A stretch of 64,000 nucleotides of DNA from assembly GCA_031308135.1 (NCBI GenBank), contig JAHLJT010009419.1, positions 184,732,329 to 184,796,328 on the forward strand, given 5' to 3'. Below, piece by piece: positions 11,532 to 22,746 of the stretch; the stretch's first letter is position 1, and each line of letters starts with the position of its first letter. A program made the translations under genes and the position numbers. The notes under the pieces were generated by a model that saw only the letters and a list, made by a program, of their open reading frames with translations, was not told where the DNA came from and did not search any database. Origin of the DNA: Acheta domesticus. Its lineage: Eukaryota; Arthropoda; Insecta; Orthoptera; Gryllidae.

Positions 11532-12349
11532 AATGAAACACATTTTTTCTGTAGATAAAATAAGTAATGATTTGCATGCTCATCAGAAATCTCACCGCTT
11601 TTAACCCACACTAAATGCATTCTTTGAATGCCGTTTACGAGCAATGTTGAACGAACATTTACAGTTCATATATTTATATCAAAAACAGTTTCCTGAAAAT
11701 ATTAAAGGGAAATTGACCAAAAGGCGTTAGAGATGGGAGTTTCTGACCCAAACGCTGTTGATAATAATTGTTACAGATAAAAATAGAAAATGCAGCAAAA
11801 AAAAGTATATAAATGGAAATAGCTTTTCGAGGTTGATTTTTGCTCCTGTTTATTTTTAAATAAAATTTAGGATTTGCTCATTCCTAAGTCGGTAAGGTGC
11901 CGAATGATACGACTCCTGCAGATGATCAAAAAGACTTTTTTTGAAATAATTTATTGTCTTTGCTATATTAATGTCGACTGGTAAAAAAATCTGTTATTTA
12001 CAAAATATAGAACTTTTGCGTTGCAAAGAAAATTAAGGTTATTAATAACTGATAAAGTAGTGAGTTTTCAGCATTCTGACATAAGCACCTCGTGGAATGG
12101 TATGAAGGCAATATGCGTACTAGACGATTTCGATTTGCTAATGAAATTGCATGAAAAGAGGCATCGTAAAAGACCGCGAAACAAATAATTTTCATTTCAA
12201 GTTGTTTAAATATATGAAATAATGGCATTCAGGTTCATCACAACGTGGAAGTAAACTGTGAAATAAATGACCTATTAATGAACCCTGCAACCTGTTAATG
12301 AAAACAGGAGTCCGTTGATTTTATGTTGACTTAATGTGATTGACGGGAG
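11532..12349. other. Nothing recognised
   Basis: AT-rich DNA, no supported feature. Confidence 0.4.
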
Positions 12350-12760
12350 ACACACTTAAATGGTGATTTTGTCGGTTGAAAAATGTACTTTGGCGAACGT
12401 GGCACGTGGTGCGCGTGAGCCGGGGCGTCGGCCCACTGAGTGGCGGTGCGACGCCGCGGCGCCCCTGACGCTCCGGCACGCGGCGGCGGCGGCGGTGGCG
12501 GCGCGGAGGAGGTCTCGACGGCGGGACGCCGGGGGCGGCGCCTTTTTATCCCCCGAATGGTGTGTTCGCCGCGTTTTCTTAGAGCTCTGCAAGTTTTCTT
12601 TATCGCCGACGCGGACGCGCTTCGAGACGAGTTAGCATAAGAAGATAACGCGCTCGTGCCATTCTGCTTCCCGCAGGAAGGACAAAAGACGCCTCCGCCC
12701 GCACGGCGGGTCTCGCGGAGCGGCTCCCCAGCTAAACCACAACTGCACTAGTCTTTATCT
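12350..12760. promoter_or_regulatory. CpG island 4
   Basis: GC-rich patch with a (GGC)n run near 12480-12505. A 91-codon ATG-initiated frame starts at 12360 but shows no domain, so it is not called as a gene. Confidence 0.4.
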
Positions 12761-12835
12761 CCATTCTCGTGTTTGGTCTCTAATAATCCGTGATAAGGAC
12801 ATTTCAGTGATAATTTTAAAAATTGTAGTAGTGCT

Positions 12836-13170
12836 CTTTTTACTTTCCCGTATATGTACGTATACACGGAGTGATATGCGTAGTATAGGGAAAGTTATGT
12901 AATGCTGCGCGAAAAAATGACCAATTTTCGCCAGAAAAAAATTCGTTGCCGGGCGCTGATAACGAAAAAGTGGATAAAACCAGTTGCTAAATTAAGAAAA
13001 AAATCCCCTATCACGTAGTGTAGCCAGAATCGCTCTTTTGTGGGTCCTTGATATCGAAAAACCAGTTGAATGGAAAACGTCCGTCTGTCTGTCCGTCTGT
13101 GAACACTGCTAGCGCCTAAACCACACGTACGATTTCTTCCAAAATGGATATTCCCCGGTCGATCTGGTTT
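12836..13170 (+). mobile_element. HINE-like element, copy 4, 5' half
   Basis: The 5' end TTTTTACTTTCCCGTATA is followed by the mirrored GGGAAAGT at about 12889, the CGTAGTGTAGCCAGAATCGC block, the GTCTGTCTGTCCGTCTGTG core (13082-13100) and the TTCCAAAATGGATATTCC block. Similarity stops near 13170, so the 3' half is absent. Confidence 0.6.
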
Positions 13171-15831
13171 TGTTTGTTTTGTTTTCTTTACATTTTGTCA
13201 CAATTTATGGGCGGCATAAATAATATTACGCGCATAATTTTATATTTATAATATATTCTAGAGTGGGTTCTAGATATGTTTGATGAATAGTTTGTTGTGC
13301 AGTTTTGAAAAGTAATTACTGTGTCAAATCAGTTGCCTTATTTCTCAAATCCAGATTTTTTGACTCCATAGTATTATTTAATCGTTTATACATTTAGATT
13401 TCTCATTGACTATTTCTATCATTATTTCAATATGTGATAGTTTTGGAGATTGAATTTGCGTAATTATGACCGTCCTTTCACATGGACATGCTAATAAATG
13501 CATTTTAAATGCAAAATGTCTCAAAAGTGAAGCGTCTTCAATTGTACCAAATATACGGTACGAAGGAGTGAGATCTGCAATTATTTTCGACCCTATCAAT
13601 CTCCAAGCCCATGTGAATTACTTGAATACTATATGTGAGTATATAATGCTGAATTGTCGGTTACAGTTTGTGGGTGAGGGCCGGTGTGATCCTTCGCTCC
13701 TGCAGCCTATGCTTGGCGAGCCAGTGATTATGAATACTCTACTTTTGCACTTTCACTGACCTTGGCAGCCAAGCGCGAGCCTCTCGAGTGCAAATGCGGA
13801 AGGGTGGGGATAAGTCTTATTCTAGGAGAGCGAACCACTAATGAGAATGCGCAGTTCGAACCGTAGCGTGTAAATTGAAAGAGCAATCGGCGAGAGTATA
13901 TTGGAAATGTTCGTTGTCGATAGATGTCTCTGTGAAATATAAACCTAAAACGAATTAGACATATATTCTGATTTTGACACCAAGTATTATAATTGCTTGT
14001 AGGTCTGATTATATAATTAGATTTTCTACGATGTAATCACAAATTCAATGTGATGTTAAAGGCAAAATTGTAATTTTGACTCGTTTTTGTTTGAAACAAT
14101 TTTTTCATAAACTATGTTTCATTGAATAAGACGGTTCGATCGAAGCTAAAAAATCTGTGTTAAAAATCATGATTACTGTCTGCTTTAATTTCTGACAACA
14201 GTACATTAAATATTTCAGATAAATATGAAATCAACGACCACTATTCATAATCATTTACGACGTGGTATAAGAAAAAGTTATGCCCTTTTTATTCTATTTA
14301 ACAAGACTCATATCTCATTATTGCCCTTACATATCGTCAGAGAGGGTTTATTTGCTCGTTGGTATTCCGTTTTGCTTTTGCAATCATTTGGAGATTATAA
14401 TATTCCTGATGAAATATAAATTATTAAATTATTATTTTTGTCAGTTAGAATTGATTAATATTTCTTTTACAAAGGCCACTGCTCTAAAATATTGTTTAAG
14501 AATCACAATGAGCTTAAACTTAAAAAACAATTCAAAAAAGAAAATTGTGTTGATACATAGCACAGAATAGAGATAGAATAGATACAGAGTACAGAAGAAC
14601 ATAAACAATGAATTATGGTCCTTATAGCTAGAAATACTGGACATTACGTATTTAAATACTTTCGCAGCATGTATCATTGCATTAGACGTCCTGGCATTCA
14701 ATCTACGCGCCGCGTCGTGCTCACTGTATATTGCACAGCATTGCACAGGCACCCCACCCCGCAAAGCTCTCTACCCCGCCACCCTACTATAGCGCTTTTG
14801 CCATTCTCGCGGGCAGACGCATGGCTCTTGAGAGCAGAATGTCCCCACAAGTAGGCATTGTACAAGTCCTGCTCTACATTATTGTCATTTGTGAAACCTT
14901 TCGATTTACTATTATCTTAGTTGTTGCTTTTCCTTCCAATCATTTCAATATTCAAATTGTGCATTTCATAAGACCAAGAGGAAAAGATTTGGTATGTCAC
15001 CAGTCTTTTTTACAACGGTGGGATGATCTTACACCAATTTGAAATTAAATATCTACTAGTCTTTCAGTGAAAATTGATACGAAATACCTAACCATAGTCT
15101 TTCCAAATATTATTTTTTAGGGGGTATTGGACTCGCCTGAGAGTGCAAAGAAAAATAAATCATTTCACGTACGTATCAATGTCTGATTCAAGTTAAAACA
15201 CTGATTTGGTGATTTATGTGGTGTAAGTAAGCCAACATTTTTCAGCACTCAATACGCTCGTCAGTTGTGCTAAATGCTCATTTATTTTGAAATATTACCA
15301 TCATATTCAGTTACTTTTGCGAAAATGTAAATGTGTAATTTGATTTTCCAAAAACATCATGCTATTTATCTGCACAACCGGTATTTTTCGCCTTTTATTT
15401 CATTTGAGTGTGTCGTGGTAATTGTACATGATGATATCATTATCCCTTTAACTGTCTACTTATAAACATGAAGCAGCTTTTGTTTTTTGCATCCGTCTGG
15501 GAAAGAGGTTTGCACGGAAAAATGACATCAACACTGCTGTTTCATTCCTAAACAAGGACGATGACACGGCTAAGCACGACCTTTTGTTGTGGTTATGAGT
15601 TTGTTGTGGGTTCAAGAGTGTCCATGAATTACAGAAGCCGTTTCTTTCTAGCCTATTATCCAACTGATTACAAATCACTTCAATAAGCGAACAGTCGAAC
15701 TAGAAAGTGCCCACACGTTTTTGACTTGACCACACGTAACAAATTAAATGATGTTCATCCTTTCGTTTGGGAGAAGGCATGCGTCTTCTAATTTTTTAGA
15801 AAGGAAGTATTAATATAATGAGTAGCAGTAA
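13171..15831. other. Nothing recognised
   Basis: About 2.7 kb of AT-rich sequence. Small chance ORFs only; a modest C-rich patch at 14740-14800. No repeat ends or exon signals seen. Confidence 0.4.
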
Positions 15832-15846
15832 AGTCAGCAAAGTTAT

Positions 15847-16137
15847 GCCGGCCTGGATGGCAGAGGTGGCTAGAGCGTGTTACCGACTCGGTGCCTCGGT
15901 CTGAAGGGTTGCGAGTTCGAATCCGGCCATGGGTCTAGTTGTTTGTCTATTGTCGTTCATGTGTCTGTGTTGTCGCCGAAGGGCTCGTGAGGCTGCTGAC
16001 CACAGACCGAGTAGCCCGCATGAATGTCTAGGTTAAAGGTTAATGTGTCACCATGAAGGACATAGTGGGTAGTATCCGGCGCTGATAGCAGAAATTGGCA
16101 ACCCCTGAAGCTGGAAAAGCCGCAGGAAGAAAAAAAA
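15847..16137 (+). mobile_element. tRNA-derived SINE (family 2) with 15-bp target duplications
   Basis: The 5' part carries a Pol III A box (TGGCAGAGGTGGCTAGAG, about 15857) and a B box (GAGTTCGAATCC, about 15911) at tRNA-like spacing. A non-tRNA body and an A-rich tail follow. Near-identical 15-bp sequences flank it (AGTCAGCAAAGTTAT at 15832-15846 and AGTCAGCGACGTTAT at 16138-16152). They define both ends and indicate LINE-mediated insertion. Confidence 0.85.
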
Positions 16138-16152
16138 AGTCAGCGACGTTAT

Positions 16153-16435
16153 ATACAGAGTATAGGCCACTGTAAAATTCCGATCAACCCAAATAAAGAA
16201 ATGAATTTCCTGAAACCAACTTTAGAAATAAATTCCCTTAAGCTTTTTTAAAGAAATCGCGATTTCGCAAGTTTTAGGATCATAACACATGTGAGACGTT
16301 TTTAGGTCCCACAGGATGCGCATATTTGGCTGAGAAATGATGAAAACTGATAAAATAGGTTAAAACCAAGGAATCCGAGCCCGTCATTGCCTACCCCATC
16401 ATATTGGAAATCCGTAGCTCGTAAATCTATAATTT
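16153..16435. other. Nothing recognised
   Basis: AT-rich spacer before the next CpG island. Confidence 0.4.
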
Positions 16436-16439
16436 CACA

Positions 16440-17130
16440 AGCTGGGAAAGAACAGCGTTGGAGAGCCCAGCGCCGCGGATCCGTTCCCCACTGTGTGGCT
16501 CCAGAACGGTTTGTTGACGGTTCCGCCTGCGCAAGCGGGCGAGTGGTTTTCGCTTGGCTTCGCGCGACTTGCAGCAGCCGCGGCGGCGAAGGATGCGGCC
16601 GCGCGGCGCGGCGCGGCGCGGCGCGGCAACGCTGCTCGTCCTCCGGGCACACCCGAGCATTTAACTCTCTTGTTCCGAGTGGAGCTGCTGCGTTTCGCAC
16701 TGTGCAGATAGCGGGTCGAAGCGCGGCGAAGGAGCCACGAGGAGAGGAGGCGGGGCGGGGAGAGGAATCTCGGCGGCGGCTCTCGCGATACAGCCTATGC
16801 TGCTGACCTTGGCCCGCTTGCCGCCGCCGCCGCCGCCGCCGCCGCCATCGTCACCGCGTCGGCGCCAAGGAAAGCACCGTTGGCCCCGAGACGCTTTTAT
16901 TAACACTTCCTTCCGCTCCGGAGCGGCCGCAGGAAACACGGAGGCAGAAAAGACAAGCGCGGGGCGGCGCCGACCCACATTCCTCGCCTGCGGAAGGGCG
17001 CGCGCCGCCGATTCGCCGCGCCGCCGCTGCTGACGAAAGAACGCTGTGTACAGTCAATCATCCGCGGTGTTCTTGCGTGCGAAAGCGACTGCTGAGGGAA
17101 AACCCCGCGTTGAAACATCGACCGGATGAG
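16440..17130. promoter_or_regulatory. CpG island 5
   Basis: One of the strongest islands. It has a (GGCGC)n run at 16598-16625 and a (CCG)n run at 16820-16848. It lies 1.2 kb upstream of the candidate microexon at 18369, so it could be the promoter of that transcript; this is inference. No convincing coding exon was found inside. Confidence 0.45.
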
Positions 17131-17245
17131 CGGTCAGTGGTCTTGGGAGGTCGAGGCGCCTGAAGTCGGGGTTCATTTGCTTCGGGCCTGCGTAATACGA
17201 GGGTCGTTTTAGGAGGTGTAGGAAAGACGTGGCTTTCAGTTCACG

Positions 17246-17684
17246 AATTCAGTCGCTGTCTGGAGGAGAATTCTAGCGGCCGGCTACTCTGATCGGTAGT
17301 TTTCCATGGTTTTTCCTATCAACGCCAGGTGAATGTCGGTGCAGTACCCTAACAAATGGACCGCGCACGATCTTTCCTTCCTCTTCCTTATCCTATCCTC
17401 TTCCCCTTACACACACACATACACTTACGCTAACATGCACTACACTACCACACATGCCGGGAGACCGGTCGGGAGCTTACAGCTTGTCCGGGCTGGGGCG
17501 GTGCCCCGCTGGTGGGAGATACTTGGTTGAGGGGAAAACCCCGCTAGTCGACGGTAGGTCGGCGCCATATCTCGCCATCCAGATCATCGCCACCTCCCGG
17601 GAGAAAAAACACGCGCTATATTTACGGGACTAATGACCTAAGTAGTTGACGCGCCCGGAAACATGAATCAATCAATCAATTCAG
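17246..17684 (+). mobile_element. SINE family 1, copy A (5'-truncated)
   Basis: Lacks the tRNA-like head but keeps the body (GAATTCAGTCGCTGTCTGG, CTCTGATCGGTAGTTTTCC, the CA-rich slot, CCGGTCGGGAGCTTACAGCT, GGGACTAATGACCTAAGTAG). It ends in (AATC)n tail repeats at 17671-17684. It aligns end to end with copies B, D and E. Confidence 0.8.
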
Positions 17685-18340
17685 TTTACGTCTGGATGGT
17701 GGCTGGAAAGCACCTGATACCACAAAAATCCAATACAGTAATTGAAAAGCTCCCTTCACAAAATAGCTGCAATTGTTGGTGGAAAGTAATTCTCAATTCA
17801 GATTGTCGTAAATTTAAAAAATAGTTTAAATGATCTACTGTCAAGATTACGCCCATTTAGAAATGCTGTAAAATTATTAAGTAAATCATTGTCAGCCAGT
17901 TGTCTGAAGTGTATTCATTGAAGCTGTGAAATTGTGAATCCTTTTGCAATTCTCGTCAAGGTATTTGCAGTGCTCAACGATTAGCTGTTGCCTTACGACT
18001 CGTTCATTCTTTCCGATTCCTATATAATAAAGTCGATGATGCGCACAGTGGTCACAAGAGCGCTTGGAATTTCCTCCCTTCCAAGAAGAAGAGGAGGAAA
18101 GGAGTGTCTCGCTACCTCCAGCAGCTGTCCTCTTCAAGGAAAGCATGATCGTTAATTTTTTGAAATCACCTGCACAAGCATTATTGTTGTTTCTTGAGGT
18201 AGTTTTATTTTGAACATTTTTTTGTCGAAAACAACCTTGAGGAAGAAGGTTGTATTCCAAGTTTTCAAAAAACATCCAAAATATTGACATTTGATTTGGT
18301 TTAAATTTTCATCGAGGTTTGGTTCTGTATTGTAGTCTTT
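17685..18340. other. Nothing recognised
   Basis: AT-rich sequence upstream of the candidate microexon. It supplies the polypyrimidine tract for that acceptor at its right edge. Confidence 0.4.
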
Positions 18341-18368
18341 TTTTTAACACTTCTTTTTGTTTTTGCAG

Positions 18369-18400
18369 GTAAGCACTCCTGTCAATATGCAGAGTAGTGG
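18369..18400 (+). CDS. Candidate 32-nt microexon / recursive-splice exon
   Basis: A strong acceptor (CTTCTTTTTGTTTTTGCAG, ending 18368, with TTTAAC branch-like sequence about 25 nt upstream) is followed immediately by GTAAGC. A consensus donor, GTAAGT, comes 32 nt later at 18401. Only one phase is open; it reads VSTPVNMQSSG. The exon's first bases themselves form a donor. That is the hallmark of a recursive-splice site: the interval can be a microexon, or be removed after resplicing. The gene is not identified. The promoter would have to lie upstream on the plus strand, for example in the island at 16440-17130. It could also be chance in a T-rich region. Confidence 0.35.
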
Positions 18401-18900
18401 GTAAGTTTTGAACTATTAATGAAACTTATAATGGTCAGTGCAAGAACATGGCATATCCCCTAAATGCGTTTAGTAAACTGGCTGGTTAGCAATTACTTTC
18501 TCCCATTATTTCTTACTGTTTCGCAAATTATTTACACTACTTCAACATACACTTGAAATACAATTACTTCGAAATTATTAAACTACAAGGACAAATATAC
18601 CATTCTATAGTATTCTTTCAATGTTCCACTTCTAAACCACAATATTCCGCTACACTGAATCTCTGAGACATTTTATTGCCCTTCGTGCAAAGGGTTACAG
18701 GAGGTGAGGACTCCTTTCTATAGTAGCCTTTTGGCATTTTTCCCCCGCTTCCAGGGCCCTCTGTAAATCAACAGATCGTAGATCTTACAATGCTGTTCTG
18801 AAGGTAGGAGAGGGCAAGCGCCATGCTTTACGTGCATATTTTTTCCAATATTTACTGTTAATAAAGCTATTAGATATTGGTAAACATTTTTGAAAGGAAG
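18401..18900. other. Nothing recognised
   Basis: AT-rich; intronic if the microexon is real. Confidence 0.35.
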
Positions 18901-18904
18901 CTGA

Positions 18905-19025
18905 GTGAATCTCATGATCGCCCTGAGTAGGTCATAGCCGGGAAAAAATCCCCAGCTCGGATGGGGGTTGAACCCGGGCCCTTCAGATTAGTTAAAGCGT
19001 GTCCTAACCTCCCACACTACCACAT
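18905..19025 (-). mobile_element. tRNA-derived SINE fragment, minus strand
   Basis: On the minus strand there is a clean B box (GGGTTCAACCCCC) preceded by a tRNA-like head with an approximate A box. A GC-rich body follows. No tail or target duplication was found. It differs from families 1 and 2. Confidence 0.45.
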
Positions 19026-19138
19026 TTGATATTTTAAAATTAAACATTTTGTTTATCCAAATTCTTGCTACGGAAACCTATGCGTTCCATCTGCCAATTC
19101 CCAAACGCGCAAAGTCACAAAAACTCTCATGTTCTTAC

Positions 19139-19668
19139 CGGGAGAGGTGGCCCAGCGCGTCAACTGATGTCATTGCAGTGGCTCTGACCGGGAGGTCGTA
19201 GGCTCGAGTTCCGACGGTAGCAGGATTTTCGACACTAGTTTGACAGCTAGGACGAACTCGGCTGCTGATGTCTGGCGGAGAATCCTAGCGGCCAGCGGCT
19301 CTGATCGGTAGTTTTCCGTGGTTTCTCCAGTCAACATGAGGCGAATGTCGGATACCCTAGCAAACGGGCCACAGACCACGCGTGATGTTTCTTTCCTCTT
19401 TTTTGTCCTATCCCCACTCCTTATTTACACACGCACTTACATGCTCTATTCTCGTACACGCCGGTAGACCGGTCGGGGGGTTAGAGATGGTCCCTGCTGG
19501 GGCGGTGCCCCACTGGTGGGAGATACCTGGTTGGGAAACGCTTCCTAACAGTTGTGAAGTTTGGTGACGGATCTCGCCATCCAACAGGGGAAGATCACCG
19601 CCCCCTCCCGAGGAAATAACACACTTATGGGACTAATGACCTTCGCAGTTGACGCGCGGGGAATCACT
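19139..19668 (+). mobile_element. SINE family 1, copy B (near full length)
   Basis: The head has an A-box-like GTGGCCCAGCGCG and a B-box-like GGCTCGAGTTCC. It is followed by the family body and the conserved 3' block (GGGACTAATGACCT..GTTGACGCG). Length about 530 bp. This copy helps define the 5' end of the family. Confidence 0.8.
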
Positions 19669-19865
19669 ACAATGAAGTAAAATAGATTTGGAGAATTTAA
19701 CGGCGGTTCTTTATGGCATACTTAGCGAGCTAAAAGTTTAGTTTTTAACGCTGGTGCTACCAGAGAGAGATGATCATGCCATAAAATACATTAGTGAATT
19801 CAACAAAAAAGTCGGTGGTCCTCATCAGTTACTACTGAACTTAATGTATCATTTAATGATTTGTG

Positions 19866-20230
19866 TGGAAGAGAATTTTAGCGGCCAGCTGCTCTGATCG
19901 GTAGTTTTCCGTGGTTTCTCCGATCAACATGACGCGAATGCGCTTTTTCCTTCCTCTTCGGTGTTTCTTCGTAACTTCACTCCTTACTTACTTACCTATG
20001 TACTTACTTACACACATGCCAGTCGGGAGCTTAGATCTTGTCCCGGCTGGGGCGGTGCCCTGCTGGTGAAAGATACGTGGTTGGGGAATTTCCCCGCAAA
20101 CTGACGTAAGTTGGTGGCAGATCTCGCCAGTCAGCGGTGAAGATCACCACCACAGCCTCCAGTGGAAACATACACTACGATTACGGGACTTAACTTAAAG
20201 TTGACGCACCCGGAATCGCTAAAGTCAAAT
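19866..20230 (+). mobile_element. SINE family 1, copy C (5'-truncated)
   Basis: Starts in the GGAAGAGAATTTTAGCGGCC body block and runs to the 3' block ending near 20230. More diverged than copies A and E. Confidence 0.75.
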
Positions 20231-21111
20231 CATTTAGTTCAGCAGTTTAGTGTAATTTTTGAATAATCGAAAGAATAATGTATTTTTATACGTTTATCTC
20301 ACGTCGCACGGTGGTCTGAACAGGGCCGAAACGCGCGCATAAGCAAAAAAAGAAAATTTGTGAAAAACAATTTTTTATTGATCGATATGAATTCCAAATA
20401 CTTCAAATTACTAGAAAATAAAAGAATTATTACTTTATAACAATTACTGCATCCATAAGACATCCTCAAAATCCAGCGACTCAGCCGAGGAAAAATTCAT
20501 TCACTTTTGCAGTGAAAATATTCCCACATTTCATTGCCAATAACTTCTTTCCTAATTAACTTTTCAAAATCCATAAATTATATGTGATTACAAACACCTT
20601 TCTAAATACATTACACGTTTTGAAATGTCACTTATTTTTCTTTTTCACGTAATTACGCCATATTGAATGAAAGTATGCAAAAACTTAATATTGTTTAAAC
20701 TACGTAAACTTCAAATAGAGATTACAAAAAAACACCAAAAAACACATTCTCAATATTGATATATGTTATAAAATGAACATTATTAATCGTTTTCCCGTTG
20801 AGATCAGCCGCCCCTGCCCGCCCCTTTGAAAATGGTGACCGTTTAAAGTTACAAAGATCGTTTGAAAAGAGAGTACCTTACCAGGCGACTCAACACCTAG
20901 CAGGTTTAATCGTAGAAAACGTGATATCTGCTTAACATTTGCAATTATAATTCATTGCATATAACTTTTAATATTATTATAAATGATATTTATGATTCTT
21001 TATGTCATATTCAATTGTTTATCAGAAAATTCATAGATATAAAATGGCGATTTGCAGAATTGAAACTTGCATTAAGTAATCTTTAACAAGCGATAAAATT
21101 AAAAAACAAAT

Positions 21112-21845
21112 AATCATACATCTGTAAAATCAATGCTTTTTATTAAGTAAACATTTTTTAACAATTCTTCGTTGACAACATCCGCCTCGGAACGATTATT
21201 TCCAAAGGCGATCGCTCCAAGTAAACACGGTGAAAGAAACAGAAAGAACCTGCCATTTCCGTGAGCTACGTGATAATCGGAAGCAATACCTACTAACAAC
21301 TAACAATCACTCCGTGAAATTAATATACTTCATTAAGTGGAGGTGGATAAATAGTCTTTTGTTTGAATCATCCGCCCCCCATGGCCTATTTCAATACGGC
21401 AAGCGTTTATATTCTCAATGGCGAGTTGGAAAGAATGCGCCATTTTTGATTGGTATTTACAAAAATACAACTAATCACACTTGCGTGAAATTAAAATATG
21501 TTATTGAATAAACATTTCTAAGTAGTGTTTCGTATCCATTATCTGCCCCGAGTGGAATCTTTCTATTTTTAGAACGTTTAAAGTGTACATGTTGTGGGCG
21601 AGAAAGAATCCATTTCCATGAGCTAAGTGATGTTCAGGAGCAATAAGAAATAACAACTAACAATCACTCCGTGAACTTAATATATTTCATTAAGTGGAGG
21701 TGTATAAATAGTGTTTTGTTTGAATCATCCGCCCCCATGGCCTATTTCAATACGGCAAGCGTTTATATTTTCAATGGCGAGTGGGAAAGAACGCGGCATT
21801 TTTGATTGGTATTTACAAAAATACAACTAATCACACTTGCGAGGC
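21112..21845. repeat. Satellite-like tandem array, ~180-bp monomers in a two-unit higher-order pattern
   Basis: Two blocks, about 21290-21500 and about 21648-21845, are nearly identical (shared: TCACTCCGTGAA, CATTAAGTGGAGGT, CCATGGCCTATTTCAATACG). Each is preceded by a diverged half-unit with the same skeleton (GTGAAATTAA..AATAAACATTT..ATC.GCC). The period is about 358 bp, made of two ~180-bp monomers. The array lies wholly inside the Transib-like element. Confidence 0.75.
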
Positions 21846-22089
21846 ACTTTAGGAGCCGTTTGGCGCTTTAGGAGCGCTCTAGTAGTATAATTTAGCAACA
21901 TAACAATTGAATAGCACTAAAAGTACTAAAAAAACGTTGCTACCAGAGGTCTGCAACGGCTCCTGTGCCGGCACGAACACGCAACAATGGGCGAGCGCTA
22001 TGCGAACAGAATCATTCTGGGTAGTAATGGGTAATGGGCAGTGGGTATTTTTTCAAAATATTGACATTCATTAGTGAACCATCTACCTA

Positions 22090-22459
22090 TATAGCCTTGG
22101 GGGCTAGTCTCTTTTTCGGCGAATTCTGTGTTGTCGAAAATATCAAAATTTTAACACTTAAAAATTTCTGAATTGAAGATGAATAGATTTTCCTTAAAGT
22201 CTTTTCTAAGAAATCAGCTCTTTAAAATAGGTCATGCACTTTTTTAAAGTAAGTTTTGCTCAATTTGCGCTTAAAATTTATGCAATTTATTAAACAATAT
22301 TCCAAAAACCGCTCAAAATCTTGTTTTTAAGTTTCTTTTCAATGATAGTAATTCTACAAAAAATGGCACAGACCTCACTTTCGTTAAGCTTGCTGAATTT
22401 TCGAAAAAAATAAAAAATAAAATGATGCGAGAAAGTGTGTGCTGTTGTAGCACCACTAG
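22090..22459 (+). mobile_element. HINE-like element, copy 5, 3' part
   Basis: Body blocks (TTTTCGGCGAATTCTGTGTTG, TTGCGCTTAAAATTTATGC) lead to the best-preserved 3' end: GCGAGAAAGTGTGTGCTG, hairpin GTGCTGTTGTAGCAC, then CACTAG and T. It lies inside the Transib-like element. Confidence 0.65.
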
Positions 22460-22746
22460 TTAACCTAGTAACCTGACAAGGTGCTTATACGATCCTTTGC
22501 TTTGTTTATGAAGAAGTAAATAAAGCTTTTATTCACCTTTATTAATATAAGATACAGACCAGAATTGTTAGTAATATAAATAAATAAATAAACAATAAAA
22601 ATTAAATGGGGTATTATTATTTTGTTCCTAGAACATGCTTCTTTAGTTTCGCACCCCCAAAACCGTTTTAAAGTCGCTAATTAAATAGTTATTCAACTTA
22701 ATATCCTATGCGCGCGTATCGACCCCGTTCAGACCACCGTGCGTCG

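Larger units (their letters stand above)
20307..22741. mobile_element. Transib-like composite DNA element (2.4 kb)
   Basis: The left end begins CACGGTGGTCTGAACAGGG and the right end, reverse-complemented, begins CACGGTGGTCTGAACGGGG. About 32 of the first 35 positions match. The flanks are identical 5-bp CGTCG (20302-20306 and 22742-22746). CAC-starting inverted repeats with 5-bp CGNCG-type duplications are typical of Transib, the superfamily related to RAG1. No transposase was found. Inside are a tandem array of 180-bp monomers (21112-21845) and a HINE-like fragment (22090-22459). Confidence 0.75.

Noticed and set aside
21112..21845. CRISPR-like array
   Set aside because: Units are about 180 bp and diverged, with no short direct repeats or unique spacers, in a eukaryotic context.
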